Of a stretch of 64,000 nucleotides of DNA, positions 32,679 to 44,634 are shown piece by piece (position 1 is the stretch's first letter; each line of letters opens with the position of its first letter). Location: contig OX421966.1 of the NCBI GenBank assembly GCA_949128115.1, forward strand, positions 54,123,416 through 54,187,415, written 5' to 3'. The notes under the pieces are model-generated. The model saw nothing but the letters and a program-made list of their open reading frames with translations. It was not told the DNA's origin and did not search any database. Origin of the DNA: Anaspis maculata (taxonomy: Eukaryota > Arthropoda > Insecta > Coleoptera > Scraptiidae). Made by a program: the position numbers and the translations under genes.

Positions 32679-34063
32679 ATGAACCTTGCAAATGGTGATG
32701 AAAGCATGAAATTCGGTACACATACTCAGAATGAGCACCTCTCTCAGATAAGAGGTGGAGCCACGCCGAATTTTCACCGGAAGGGGGCTCGGGGGGCTCC
32801 TGAAAGTTGAAGGTGCTAGGACTCCCACTAAACGGCTTATCAGTTCGTTTTGACAATCGAAAAGGAAACTTATGAATATATTGTGAACATTGACGACGTT
32901 TATCGCCTTGTCCCGGGAATTTTTCATGATGAGAAAAAATAAGTTCTTCGGCAGAACACACAAATTGGTTTTATTCAATTTTCACCTACAAAGAATTGAT
33001 AAGAAGATGTGCAACACGTTGTTTCCCACAAACTCGTATCCTCTGAATTCGTTTGTGGAGTCAAAATTTTGATGGTGTATCTTCTTGAAGAGGGGCATTC
33101 CAAAGAGTAAGCTATTTTCAACACCAAGTTCAAACATAATTTTTTCAATGTTCTGAATCGAAATTACTGAATTCCTTCCAGCAATGCATACCCTGAACCC
33201 CTCTTCGGAAGTACCGCGAGCGATTGAACGTGGAGTAAGTCCTGAAACACTATCAGAATTTTTCTTCTGTGATGCTACTATCCACTCTCGACCGGGGCAA
33301 TCAGGTTCCTACACAGCATGCGCGGAGTGTATACACGTTATTTCAATATTATGACACAATTTCAATCATAAAAAATTTGACTGAACCGAGAAAATACCCT
33401 GCATCGTGTATACACTCCGCGCATGCTGTGTGGGAACCCAATTGCCCCGGTCGAGAGTGGATAGTAGCATCACAGAAGAAAAATTCTGATAGTGTTTCAA
33501 GACTTACTCCACGTTCAATCGCACGCGGTACTTCCAAAGAAGGGTTCAGGGTATGCATTGCTGGAAGGAATTCAGTAATTTCGATTCCGAACATTGGAAA
33601 AATTCTGTTTGAACTTAGTGTTGAAAATAGCTTACTCTTTGGAATGCTTCTCTTCAAGAAGATACACCATCAAAATTTTGACTCCACAAACGAGTTCAGA
33701 GGATACGAATTTGTTAGAATCAACGTGTTGCACATCTCCTTATTAATTCGTTGTAGGTCAAAATAAAATAAAACCAATTTGTGTGCTCTGCCGAAGAACT
33801 TATTTTTTTTCATAATGAAAAATTCCCGAGACAATACGATAAACGCCGTCAATGTTTACAATATATCCATAAGTTTCTTTTTTGAATGTCAAAACGAACT
33901 GATAAGCCGTTTAGTGGGAGCCCTAGCACCTTCAACTTTCAGGAGCCCCCCGAGCCCCCTTCCGGTGAAAATTCGGCGTGGCTCCACCTCTCATCTGAGA
34001 GAGGTGCTCATTCTGAGTATGTGTACCGAATTTCATGCTTTCATCACCATTTGCAAGGTTCAT
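32679..34063. mobile_element. 1.39-kb near-perfect palindrome
   Basis: ATGAACCTTGCAAATGGTGA at 32679 is inverted at 34044-34063. The two arms of about 660 bp stay collinear to a loop near 33345-33400. Landmarks are GAGCCCCCCGAGCCCCC (right; inverted left), CACTCTCGACCGGGGCAA and GCATGCGCGGAGTGTATACA. Mismatches are few, so this is younger than the other foldbacks here. Mirror-image open frames in the arms are by-products. Confidence 0.85.
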
Positions 34064-35767
34064 CCCGATTTTGGCTCTTAGCGCCCGCACTATATAGAAG
34101 AAACACGCGTCACTACCAAAATACAGAACGTGAAAACGAGAAACAGGACTTTTGTTCCCTCTTGTTACTTTTTGCGTCTTGAAAAAAGGACATCTGACTT
34201 TAATACCTAATTAATAATTAAATATATCAATTATCACTGTAGAAATCACGAGATGTCATTGCAAGAAAAACACGAACAATAACAATAAAAAACTTATAAG
34301 CACAGAGTATAAGCGTGATGATAAAAATCGACAAACATTCGCTACTTGATTATGCTAATTTCACGTCTCCTTCACTTGTTTTTGCGCCTCTCTTCGATCA
34401 TTATACCATCATCATCATCATGATCATCACCGGAGAAGAGGATAATTTTTAATGAAGTGTTGTCGCGCTATCAGCTCTCTCGCGATGATTAATCCAAATT
34501 GGTATTTTGGCTGCGAGATGGGGCTATTGCCGTAAGTATTTAGCCAACAATAAAAGTTTAACGTCCGCCCAAAAGGTGACGTCATCCCACGGGCACCTGG
34601 TTTTTCGTGTGTGTGGTGTGCATGCCAGCGGTGGCGGTGACACACACACACCTGACCCGGATTGTTTGAATTTGAATTGAGCATGGTCTTTGATGACTGC
34701 ACTGGAACTAACACTCATCCGTGCTAAATCGGTAGAGTCTTCCAACTAATTCTGGACGCGTCTTAGCTATTTGGAAGCTATCGGTTATTTTGGGACTAAT
34801 TTGGTGTCGGTTATTTGGGTCTATTTCGAGGATGAGCGCGCTAAAAGAGAACGACGGTTGCCAGTTTGAAAAGAATATGGTACTGGCGCCTATTGTTATG
34901 CGCATTTGCCAATTATCCAACAGTGGCGGAGTTGCGAAAGAAAGTGCTATGAGCTAATAAGTAGGATAGTAGTATTTTATTATTAATTTGTTTATGAATA
35001 AATTATATACCTGCAGGCTGTAGATATAAGTCGTATATTAATAAATTGCCTGAAAGCTTTTTGATCATTTCTATTGTAATGAAACTTAGGTAGATACCCG
35101 TCTTTGGTGTCTTGATGGAGAGTGAAAGTGATGGCGCCTTTTGTTTGGTACTTGCAGACCCTGCTGGAAGCTGCACGTTTCTCGCGTAGGTACTCACTCA
35201 CGACTCTTTAAGCTTCAATGACCTATTTTTGTTCATTATTCAGTCGCTGAAGAACCCTTGCTGTGGTTAGCGACAAGTAATACCTTCTCGTAATAGGTAT
35301 ACCTGCCATTTTCTGCACTTTCCTGACACCTGTCTCGAAGTCAAATGTTCCATGCAGCGCATAGTGCATTTATGTAAATGGTTTTGCTAGGTATAAGTCG
35401 ACAAGTTCTCAATGGATCGGCGGAAAATAAACAAAAACCACACTGTAAAAGCACTGGAATGGTCGCAGAACATGTCGCGTAGTAAATTGACTGCGCCTCT
35501 GCCATTTGTGGTTCATATGTTCTTCATTCGTGGATCTCTTGTGCAAGTTCCCTGACTCTCAGGCAAGGACGCTATATCCCAATGACGTGCGGACTAGAAA
35601 CTTCAGTGGTCGATCTAGCGACGAACCTGCCAAAATGGTGGATGCGCCAGGAAACAGTACCTATCTGATTTTGTAGCAAATGGTTTCGGAAAATGCACGA
35701 CTTTTAGCCGAAATATTAAAGAGGCATCAAATTGCCGCGGATCAACAATAATAACTGACACTCTAAT
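34064..35767. other. No gene recognised; short microsatellite
   Basis: A CATCATCATCATCATGATCA run lies at about 34403-34427; the same motif is at about 49839. Short open frames on the minus strand lack recognisable features. Confidence 0.35.
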
Positions 35768-36189
35768 GCCCGATTGCACAAAGGTGGTATCAAATTCTAG
35801 TTCGGTACGTACCTACTAAACACGGGATCCAATTTTTGAAGTAGGATAAAATGCAAACCCCAGTTACTCAAGGGGAGATTATGATGGGAATACAAAATAT
35901 GACTCCAAGCGATTATTTGTATACAGAAACAAAGTTGGGGTAACACTAAAAGAAAAGATCCGACAGTTCCGGTATAAGATGTTTATACAAGCCAAAATGA
36001 GAGGCTCTTTCACCTGGTGTTTTGATATCCAAATAATCGCTTGGGGCCATATTTTGTATTCCCATATTATAATCTCCCCTTGAAGTAACTGGATTTGCAT
36101 TTTATTCCACTTCAAAAATTTGATCCCCGTATTTAGTACCGAGCTAAAATTTGATATAAAAAAATACCACCTGTGTACAATCGGGCCCC
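35768..36189. mobile_element. Foldback element, GCCCGATTG ends
   Basis: GCCCGATTGCACAAAGGTGG is mirrored by CCACCTGTGTACAATCGGGC. The arms continue through CAAATTTTTG, GGGGAGATTA and CCAAGCGATTATTTG to a centre near 35975. 422 bp; noncoding. Confidence 0.8.
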
Positions 36190-36829
36190 CAATCCCACGA
36201 AGCAAAAATAATCAAGTTTAAGCTAAACCTCGTTTTCTTTCGTTGGAAACACAACGACAATGATTTCCATATAGTAGTAAGACCAAGATAAACCTGAGCT
36301 CGAATAATTTTTATTTGGCATATTTCCTCGCTCTATTGCTTCACTCAACTACTCAACACGATTATTTCAGTTGTTTTCGACACAAGAGCGCGTTTTTAGG
36401 TGCGAACTCGATGAAATTAGTTAAACAGGGTCGAGTACAGGGTGTTTCACCACCAAATGGACATAGCCTAAGGGTAGGTTCAGTTGTTCCAGGCGAATCA
36501 GGATCTGACTTTAAAATTCTTCTGACGCTCTTCGCTTCGAAGTTACCGGGTGATCCATACACTTCTCCTTCGGAGCCGGGGAATACCTCTTCATGCGATG
36601 TTGCCTAGGTGACACCCATTCACAGCCCTGGTTGCCTAGCAACTTTTCATGTGAACGGATCACCTGTGTTCCGAAAATAGGGCCCCTGGAAAGATTGTTT
36701 CTTCGGCTATAAGTGGTTGCCCAACTTCTTCAAGTTGTGATTGTTGTTTATTTAATAGGGTGATTTATGGTGAGGTGATATTTTTTATTAGGTTTGTTGG
36801 GTCACACAGGGCCAGTGGATCATTCTCTA
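36190..36829. other. No gene recognised
   Basis: An isolated TACAGGGTGTTTCACCACCA at about 36435 looks like one terminus of a CAGGGTG-type element; no clean partner is visible. TTGCCTAG occurs twice (36601, 36632). Open frames are unsupported. Confidence 0.3.
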
Positions 36830-36911
36830 CAGGGTGTTCCAGCTGAAACAGTCTAGCGCTACTTTCTCAAAAAATATCAAGGCAGCAAAAAAAATTCAAA
36901 TGAGGGGAAGC

Positions 36912-38370
36912 CATAGACAAGGACAAAAGTAGAAGAGGCAAGATACCTGCGCGGCTGTGTAATTTGTAGGCCGGCCATTTTGATTACATAACGGTTTTTC
37001 CTGGTGGCAATTTTAATTATGACAGGTGGGTGACAGTACTGACAGTGTACTTGATGACAGCTACGAAGTTTTAGGTTAGACTGATTTGTTGTGATCGAAC
37101 TTTTCTCGGCGCCGATATTTGGTTTTATGTAAAAGATAACAATAGAATTGAATGTTGAGTGTTATTCAGTGTTCGTTTCCACGAATTCTACTTCATAACC
37201 AGATATTATATTCCTGGGATGCATTGCATAAATAATGCATTGTCGTCGAGTGCATTGTACTTGATGAATTATTGTCAAGAAATGGAGAATGATGTCCGCA
37301 GTTTTATCTCCACTTAGAAGCTGTGAAACAGATATCGAGGCCTCTGTGTGAAGTGTTCGTTTTGCGATTTTTCCTGTGTAATAAAGTTTGATCGAACCTG
37401 ATCGAACTTAGCAAATGCATCAATAAAGGGTGTCTTGTTAAACCTATCAAAATTTGCACGAACATCAAGCAATTGATGAACCCAGAGATGAGAAGATATC
37501 CTTTCATACGTAACGCTGAATTTAAATAATCAAATTTCACTCCGGTAACTAAATTTTGTTTTTAGTTTTCCACGGGGTGATGGGCTTCGATTGTGGCTCG
37601 AGACAATTGGAATGATGAAGAAATAGCTTGGAAACGTCTTATGAGAAAGGCTCAGTGCTGCTTATTTGTTCGAGGCATTTCGAAGTAATGTAAATAAAAT
37701 TTTATCCACACTCCCAGGACCCGAGCCAGAACCTCGTTTCGGACAATGACATTTTGGAACACCACAATTTTATCTTAAGGGAAAGTGCTCGTAAGATGCT
37801 ATTTGAAAATAAGATTAGGTGCAAAATCTAGCAAAAAAAACGTGAAGCGAAAAGCTGATTCAGTGTAATGTTCAACAAACACTTTCCAAACTTGTATTAT
37901 TTTATCTCAAGTAAAACATTTGAATATTTTTCTTGAAATTTTATTCTGTAGCTCAAATTAAGCACATGTCGTGGGCCTTATGCCCATACGTCTATGGCCC
38001 ATACTCACAGTCGGTCTCCGATTTAAGCACAATCCAACTATGGCAACAAATGTTATAATTGTCCGAAGGACTTGAGAGATGCGAAGTCGGAGATCGAGCG
38101 AAGTATTGACTATGAGTATGAGGATTAGTCAAGGCCGTGAGCAGAAATTCTTGAGTTATTTGTTTCGTTTACAAAGTATAACCTACAAATTGTCTCATGA
38201 CTGTCATCTGTTTTGACGTCTGTTTATGATTTTGACTCGCGCGTACTCCCCCCATTTAAATTGCCGCCTTGGAAAAGACGTTATGACCTAAAAATGGCGG
38301 ACCCCATGCGATATCGGCTGAAATGGATGCGCAGTGGTTCTTCCTTCTTCTACTTTTGTCCTTGTCTATG
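36912..38370. mobile_element. P-element-like insertion, perfect 8-bp TSD
   Basis: The inverted ends begin CATAGACAAGGACAAAAGTA and are identical for 25 bp. The 8 bp GGGGAAGC is duplicated directly outside both ends (36904-36911 and 38371-38378). P elements are known for 8-bp duplications, termini starting CA, and an N-terminal THAP DNA-binding domain. A THAP-like relic occurs inside at about 37661-37684. hAT elements also give 8-bp duplications, so the assignment rests on the combination. The 1459-bp interior is otherwise degenerate. Confidence 0.75.
37550..37700 (+). pseudogene. THAP-domain relic in the P-like element
   Basis: Codons at 37661-37684 read LICSRHFE, the second half of the THAP zinc-coordinating signature (C-x2-H-F). 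An upstream stretch in another frame reads WKRLMRKA, compatible with the domain's tryptophan region. So at least one frameshift and several stops are present. A complete Cys-x-Cys start was not found. This is a broken fragment, likely of a P-type transposase, and a chance match is possible given its shortness. Confidence 0.4.
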
Positions 38371-39069
38371 GGGGAAGCCTATCTTTTAGCTTTCTTTTGA
38401 GGGGGCGCCGATGCTTGTAGGTGCTTTAGTTTCCAAAAATATGCAATTTAAATCGAACCAGTCACAATAATTCGAAAATTCATGACTGACAAAGCAAAAT
38501 ACTTCAGATAAAAAAACTCCTCTTTATCTGGGCCATTCATTGATGTGTCGCCGATGACTGCCTAGCCCAATAAGCCAGAAATTCTGCCTCAAAGTCCAGC
38601 AAACACAATAATTGGAATCCGTGACGTCACCGATCACACACTTGTTGATTTTAACACTAGCCGTTACTAGGACTTTTTCACTTAACATACCTGGATTCTC
38701 CATAGCAATGAATACTGGCTGATGTGGAAATCAACAAGTGTGTGATCGGTGACGTCGTTATGAACTCCGATTATCGTGTTTGCTGGACTTTGAGGCAAAA
38801 TTTCTGGCTTATTGGGCCAGGTACAGACATCGGCGATACATCAATGGAGAGCCCAGAGAAAGAGGATTTTTTTTCATCTGAAGTATTTTGTTTTGTCGGT
38901 GATGAATTTTCGACTTCTTGTGACTCGCCAGATTCAAATTGCATTTTATTGGAAACTAGAGCACCTACAAGCATCGGCGCCGGCGCGGCGCCTCCTCAAA
39001 AATTTTTTTTCTTGTTGCCTTGATATTTTCTGAGAAAATTGCGCTGGATTGTTTTAGCTGGGACAACTG

Positions 39070-39705
39070 TATATCACCTTTTTGCGTCATTCTGTGGTCC
39101 AAACCAAAGTGTCTGCTGAAACGTCATTGTTTTGGTTATTTTCCGCTCACTTAGAACGGTTCGAGCGCTCGGTAGTTCGGTTCACTCGGAACGGTTATTT
39201 TTGCATTTAGATTATTGACTATGACCAATACTACTAAATAGTTTCAATCAATTTCTCATTTGTAGGTACTCCATAATGAGCGAAGTCAAGATGGCGGCCA
39301 TCAGAAAAAAAACAGGAGGTACCTTGACTGTCATGTTTTCGAAAATAGTAGGCGGGGACGGTGGCAACACAACACATCACATTTCATTCATGAGGTCATT
39401 TACTTTGTGGAAATGCAAAATTTCATCCGAATATCTTGGAAAATCACAGATTTTTTGGAAAATGTCCATTCCCATGAAACCGACCACTAGGTAAATTCAA
39501 AATATTCCAGAAATGGCTGAAGATAATTCAGACGCGGCTTATCTCAGCTTGATATAAGTATTGGATTGTGATTCTACGCTGATTTTCATGACTCCACTTT
39601 TGTTTGGTTTATGCGAATTGGAGTTTCTGCATTTTTGATCATCCTGTATGTATACGCGGCGTCTGCACAGACCGCCATCTTGGCAACACCTCTTGAAATT
39701 AAGGC
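39070..39705. other. Flank of the transposase pseudogene
   Basis: GATCATCCTGTATGTATA at about 39637 resembles a terminal repeat of a CAGG-type element. Short open frames are unsupported. A repeated phrase AAGATGGCGGCCAT (about 39287) resembles AATATGGCGGCCAT at about 61340 in another repeat. Confidence 0.3.
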
Positions 39706-40735
39706 ATGGGTATGTACAACATTCGTACCAAACGGGACCTCTTAATCATTAAATGCAAGGTGGTTGGCGCCTATCATCCGGACTACAGGGACCTACTCGC
39801 AAAACAACTCGTTTGCATGACCGTTTTTTTGGCTTTACGAACTCTACGGCAAAGGTTTTTCACAGCCCGCACCCTGCAAAGATCCATTTTAAACGTGCAC
39901 AACGTCAATTTGAGCATTGATACAGTGCGAAGAAAGTTGCGTGAAGTAAACTTGAGGCCACGACGACCAGCAACATGGCCGAAATTGTCTCTAGATCCTA
40001 GAACATCGGCGAAACAGACTGACCTTCGCACAGAAACAACCAGCATAGGCCGGTTGGAGGACGACTGGGCCTGCATCTTATTCACCGAAGAATCTCGATT
40101 TTGTCTCAAAAGTTCTGATCGGCGTATCAGAATGCTTCGCCGCGTGAATGAACGCTACGCTCAGCTCAGTGTAATTTTGAGACAATGAGCCTATTCGGAA
40201 AAGGCTCGGTAATGGTATGGGGTGGGATATCTTTGAATAAACGAACTGATTCAGTGATCTTCATACGAAGGATCCTCAATGAGCAACGGTACATCGAAGA
40301 CGTTTTTGAGCCCCGCATGTTTTACCTTTTGCCGAAAATATGGCTGACCATTTTGTGTTGATGCAGGATAATGCATGCACGGCCCCACACTGCACACTGT
40401 ATGAATTGTAAGTGAATACCTACAAATCTCTGACATTATTGTGGTAAGGTGGCCATCGCGGAGTCCTGACCTAAATTCGATTGAGCACCTCTGGGACATT
40501 ATGGGACGTCGCCTGCGTTTACTTAATGTTGCGCCTGGAACGTTAGATGCTGTAGCCGAAGCTCTAAAAGAAATTTGGAATGGGGTAAACCAAGACCAGA
40601 TAAGAAGGCTAATCGAAAGCATGGGGTTGGCGCCGTGTGGTGCAGTCATACAGGCAAGGGGGGCGGGAGCACCCGCTACTGATTTTATTAAAGTTTTTCA
40701 TAGGCCATCCACAATGATGTTAATGTTAACGTAAA
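39706..40735 (+). pseudogene. Tc1/mariner-family transposase, decayed
   Basis: The N-terminal part (to 40188) has the helix-turn-helix-like DTVRRKLREVNLRPRRP region and IGRLEDDWACILFTEESRF, corresponding to the first catalytic block. There the usual Asp of TDES is Glu (TEES). The frame is then lost: fragments corresponding to GKGSVMVWGGIS, LNEQRYIEDV and VLMQDNACTAPHC occur in other frames between 40195 and 40400. Reading resumes in the frame from 40441 with WPSRSPDLNSIEHLWD, containing the last acidic residue, and ends at 40734. Premature stops, frameshifts and the altered catalytic residue show it is dead. Its terminal repeats were not clearly located. Confidence 0.85.
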
Positions 40736-40889
40736 ATTATCGGCAATGGTTATGTCAGCATTCAAAGCAATGAGTTTCAAATGGTGACGTTCACAATCAT
40801 GTTAGTGGCAATGGTAATCATTACCATTGAAACTCGTTGCTTTGAATGCTAACATTACGTTAACATTAACATCATTGTGGATGGTCTAT
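40701..40889. mobile_element. Palindromic MITE next to the Tc1 relic
   Basis: TAGGCCATCCACAATGATGT is inverted at the right end (ACATCATTGTGGATGGTCTA). The arms continue through TTAATGTTAACGTAA and CATTCAAAGCAA to a loop near 40795. It abuts or overlaps the last codons of the transposase relic. Confidence 0.82.
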
Positions 40890-42520
40890 TATGCTTATTG
40901 TATTCCCCATCAATAAATGATGTTCTTTCTTGCTTTATATATTTTTTTAATTCCAGTTAGTCTTATCACAAAAAAAATCCAAGCTCCCAACACAGATGAT
41001 GATCTACGAGATGACCTATGTCAAAAATCTGAAAAATAATGCATGAAAAATGACGTTAAAGTATGTCATTAACAGAGTGATCCATTGTCTCAACAAACTT
41101 GGCGAGAGAATCACCTCATTATGGATCACCCTGTATAATAAGCAACAATAATCAGAACTTAAAGAAATTTAGTAAGACTTATAGCCAAAGAAACGGTCTT
41201 TCCATGCAGTAATGAAAGAGCTCCAACGATTCTTAAATTCATTCGGAAGATACCTACTAGCTATCAAAATGACGGTTGCGATTTGATGATGCGTGATGTG
41301 GTTCGGCTATAGCCCTCATGATGGCGAACACAGCTTCGCACCTTCGGAGCATGCCCATCCGAGAAGGTTAAAATGCCATGACTTTTTTTCCCATCAACGG
41401 TTCTTAGGTACTGGCCACTTTTTGACACTCAAACGTGTATCGTACTACGATACGTGATACGAATTTTATACGAAACAAGTGCATTCTAATGGAACGATTT
41501 CAACAAAAATCAAATGAGCTGAGGTCATTCACGAAGATAACCACACAGACAGCCAGGCACACAAACAAACAGACAGATATCCACACAGGACTCAAACGGA
41601 CGGACAGACAGACAAACAGACTTCAGACGGAGTAGGACTAGTAGTAGTAGTTCTTTGCGGTTTTGTTATTCACTTCCAGTCTCGCTTCCAGTGTATAAAG
41701 TTTTTAATACATACACACATTTGTGCAGCCTATTGTTTTGCAATTGCAATATGATTTTGAATGTTTGTCCCTTTATAATCAGATATGAGTATGTTGGAGT
41801 ATCAGTAGATTGTAGATCTAGATAGTGTGATCACGCGAGAGAAAAATCAACTTGAAAAAAAAATTACAATTTCAGAAATCGTAGCAACGAAATATATCGG
41901 CGTAATACCACGATGTCACAAATCTTTACTACTGCTATTTACATCGCCTATTTTTCAGAAACATCATAACACCATGTGTGCAGAAAGTGATCACTACCTA
42001 TGACCTATGTCATGAATGACTCATCGCGGAGAACAGCTGCAGCGGGCGGCAAATAATAACCAAGAGAGATTTTCAAAATGTGTTTAAGAGGGCACCATTT
42101 GTGCTACAGAAATTCTAAATACAGATTGATGTTTGATATTTCCAGTACTTCAAACTGACTACCTGCGATTTGAAAAAAAATCAAAATTATTCTGTGAAAT
42201 TGAAAAAAAAATTGTTTTTTGACTAGTGCATGAAATAGAATTGAAATCTGAGTATAGCTTTTTTTTTAGATCTGAAATCGGACTGATAGTTTTCCCAAAA
42301 ACATTTGATCACTTTTGATGTATTTTCTCTCTGTCGCACACTTGGTACTCAATTTCTGTCCCCTCTAGCCTTAATAAAAATAAGAACATGTACAAACTGA
42401 CATTTGAATTATGCTTATGTCATTGTTGACAGCCAAAACAGTGTCAAAACAATTTTTAACAACCTCATCAACGCACATTAGATCTTTTTTAGGGTTTAGG
42501 ACAGGTCCATGGGTTTAGGG
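40890..42520. other. No gene; small repeats
   Basis: AGTGATCCAT/ATGGATCACCCTGTA (about 41070-41134) bounds a 65-bp mini-palindrome. A CAGACAGACAAACAGAC-type simple repeat lies at about 41545-41625. Open frames there are by-products of the simple repeat. No gene was recognised. Confidence 0.35.
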
Positions 42521-43513
42521 CATAGACAAGGACGCTGCGCTTACTTAGTGAAGATGTATTCGAGCAAAAACAGGTCGATTTTTATATCCAGGGGGACATC
42601 TAAAACATACATTGGTAAGTTTCTATCTTAAGCCCCCTCGCCCCCATCCACCCCAACTTTGAAATTTCAAATGACACCACCTATTTTGAAATACATAAAA
42701 TTGAACAAAATTAAATTTTCTTTCTGAAAAAATTTATAATATTTTAAACCCCAACCTTTTTCCTAAAATTCTCTGAGTGTCTAAATAAATATTTTTGACC
42801 TCTCAATTCTCTTCAATACAGTCAACGTCATCCTGCACAGCATCGAAAGGAAAAATTTTTATTAAAAAAATACATCCCAAATTCACCCCTTCGCTCCCCC
42901 ACCTCACCTTAAAAGTCTAAAATGACAATAAATACTTTGTGATATATCAAATTGAAAGAAATTGAAGGAAATTGAATTCTCTTCCTGCACATTATTTTTT
43001 CCAAATTTTTAATGTTTCCCCCATTTCCCTCCTAAAATACTCCAAACATCCAATTTAATGAGAGTGGGGTTGAAAATTCCAAAAAAAATAGTTTTCTGGA
43101 AGAGAATTCGATTCTCTTTAATTTGATGTATCACAAAGTAGGTCGTGTTTTGTTGAAGTTTGAAATGAGATGGGGGGGAGCAAAGGGGTGAATTTGGGGA
43201 GCTTTTATCTCTCAAAAATTCTCTTCTTCGATGCTATCTAGGATGACACTGACTAAATTGAAGAGAATTGAGGGGTCCAGAATATTAAATGAGACACTCG
43301 GGAGAATTTTTGGGGGTGAAGGGGGGTGGGTTAAAATTTTTGAAAATAATTTTTTCGGAAAGAGAATTCTCTTCAATTTGAAGTATCGCAAGGTAGGTAG
43401 TGTCATTTGAAGTTTCAAAGTTGGGGGGAGTGGGGGCGAGGGGGCTGAAGATAGAAATTTGTCAATGTGTGTTTTAGATGTCCCCTTTGATATAAAAATC
43501 GACCTGTTTTTGC
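42521..43513. mobile_element. Foldback with a P-like terminus at its left
   Basis: CATAGACAAGGACGCTGCGC at 42521 shares its first 13 bases with the P-like ends at 36912 and 38370. From 42564 (GCAAAAACAGGTCGATTTTT) the sequence is inverted toward 43513. The repeats of type AGAGAATTC..TTCTCTTTAATTTGA.GTATCACAA recur in both orientations around a centre near 43038. One arm family member lies at 14740-15012. Confidence 0.6.
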
Positions 43514-43699
43514 TGGAAGGAATATCCACCAGGTATCGGAAGTTATTACGGGTGGATAGTATTCAAATGATCACCCCGCCGGTATTCTATTCTCTTCTTG
43601 CTTTATTCAAAAACAAAAAGAACAAATTATTGTACAAAAGTACCTACTCAGTGAAGTATGGTTGGCGCTAAATCCTTGAACAATACCCTCTTATTACCT
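43514..43699. other. Short AT-rich spacer
   Basis: Nothing recognised between the foldback and the CpG-rich block upstream of zipper. Confidence 0.3.
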
Positions 43700-44283
43700 G
43701 CAACTGAAAGCGACAGCTATCATCAAGCAACTGACCACTGACCCTCATTAGTTTCTCTTTCAAACGTTGCTCCCGATACCCAACCACCCGCTACGCCTCT
43801 GTCCGCCGATGTTCCACCAGCACCACCGCCGGCTCGGCCGGTAAAAAGCGGGCGCGGCCGGACCCGACCAACCGTCGTACCGCCACGATCTCCTACCCGA
43901 GCGCACGCTTCGCAAGATCGCAAGCCGCACACACCACACACTATTCTGTCATTGTCATTCATTCAACAAGCTGGCTTCTGAGGCAAGCCGTCGCGTTAAC
44001 ACTCGCTATCCATCACACCGGCAAACCCATTTTCGCGTCTTTTTTTGCAAAATTTCCACCGCAGCTTTTCAAAATTACCCAGTATCACCCAGCCAGCGGC
44101 GCGCCCCCCACATGCGGAATCGCCGGGCCCCGGTTTGAGTGTTCCCCGGCCGTGTGTTGTGCGAGGAGAGGTGCGTGTGCGGTTCTGGTTCCCCGTGTCC
44201 GTCCGCCGAGCTCTTGAACGCCCGTCGTCGTTGACGGTACCTACACCGAAAGTGATTCCCATTCCGATTTCTTTCCCGAAAAC
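43700..44283 (+). promoter_or_regulatory. zip: CpG-rich 5' region and likely 5' UTR of zipper
   Basis: G+C rises abruptly and CpG is frequent from about 43740 to 44230, directly upstream of the start codon. The block has no credible coding frame on the plus strand reaching the ATG. I infer promoter plus 5' UTR. No TATA box at a convincing distance was seen, so a TATA-less housekeeping-type promoter is likely. An intron within the 5' UTR cannot be excluded. Confidence 0.55.
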
Positions 44284-44634
44284 ATGGCCGATACAGACAA
44301 GGATCGTTACGATCCGGAACTCAAGTATCTGTGCGTGGACAGGAACAGCTACAATGACCCGGCGACGCAGGCCGAGTGGACCCAGAAGCGCCTGGTGTGG
44401 GTGCCCCACGAGAACCAGGGCTTCGTCGCCGCCAGCATCAAGGGCGAAAAAGGCGACGAAGTCGAGGTCGAGCTGCAGGAGAGCGGCAAAAGGACCACCG
44501 TCGCCAAGGACGACATCCAGAAGATGAATCCCCCCAAGTTCGACAAGGTCGAGGACATGGCGGAGCTCACCTGCCTCAACGAGGCCTGCGTGCTCCACAA
44601 CCTCAAGGACCGATACTACTCCGGTCTGATTTAC
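44284..44634 (+). CDS. zip: Non-muscle myosin II heavy chain, first coding exon
   Basis: The 117-codon exon encodes the start of the actin-based motor heavy chain that drives cytokinesis and cell-shape change. Residues 10-45 ([12 protein letters not shown], then [20 protein letters not shown]) and 78-117 ([18 protein letters not shown], then [20 protein letters not shown]) are near-identical to insect zipper as I remember it. They span the N-terminal SH3-like subdomain (about 33-82) and the beginning of the motor core. The start is the ATG in AAAACATGG. The exon ends TTAC/GTAAGT in phase 0, exactly before the conserved TYSGLFC of the next exon. That exon is not found in the remaining 19 kb, so intron 1 extends beyond the window. 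GC-rich codon use contrasts with the surroundings. Cytoplasmic muscle myosin was considered, but the sequence fits the non-muscle class better. Confidence 0.95.

Larger units (their letters stand above)
36830..39069. mobile_element. Foldback element split by a P-like insertion
   Basis: Ends CAGGGTGTTCCAGCTGAAAC and GTTTTAGCTGGGACAACTG are flanked by TA. The arms are 36830-36911 plus 38379 to about 38660, against about 38735-39069, and match through AAATATCAAGGCA, CGATGCTTGTAGGTGCT and TGCCTCAAAGTCCAGCAAAC. A loop separates them near 38690. The left arm is interrupted by the 36912-38370 insertion. If that is removed, the element is about 780 bp. Confidence 0.82.

Noticed and set aside
33269..33766. 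165-codon plus-strand frame within the 1.39-kb palindrome
   Set aside because: It spans the loop of the palindrome, and a mirror-image frame is open on the minus strand, so it reflects the repeat structure rather than a gene.
41435..41635. Gln/Thr/Arg-rich open frame
   Set aside because: It is produced by a CAGACAGACAAACAGAC-type simple repeat.
44045..44527. Plus-strand 160-codon frame overlapping the zipper start
   Set aside because: It is out of frame with zipper and becomes Arg/Ser/Pro-rich, as expected from a shifted reading of GC-rich sequence.
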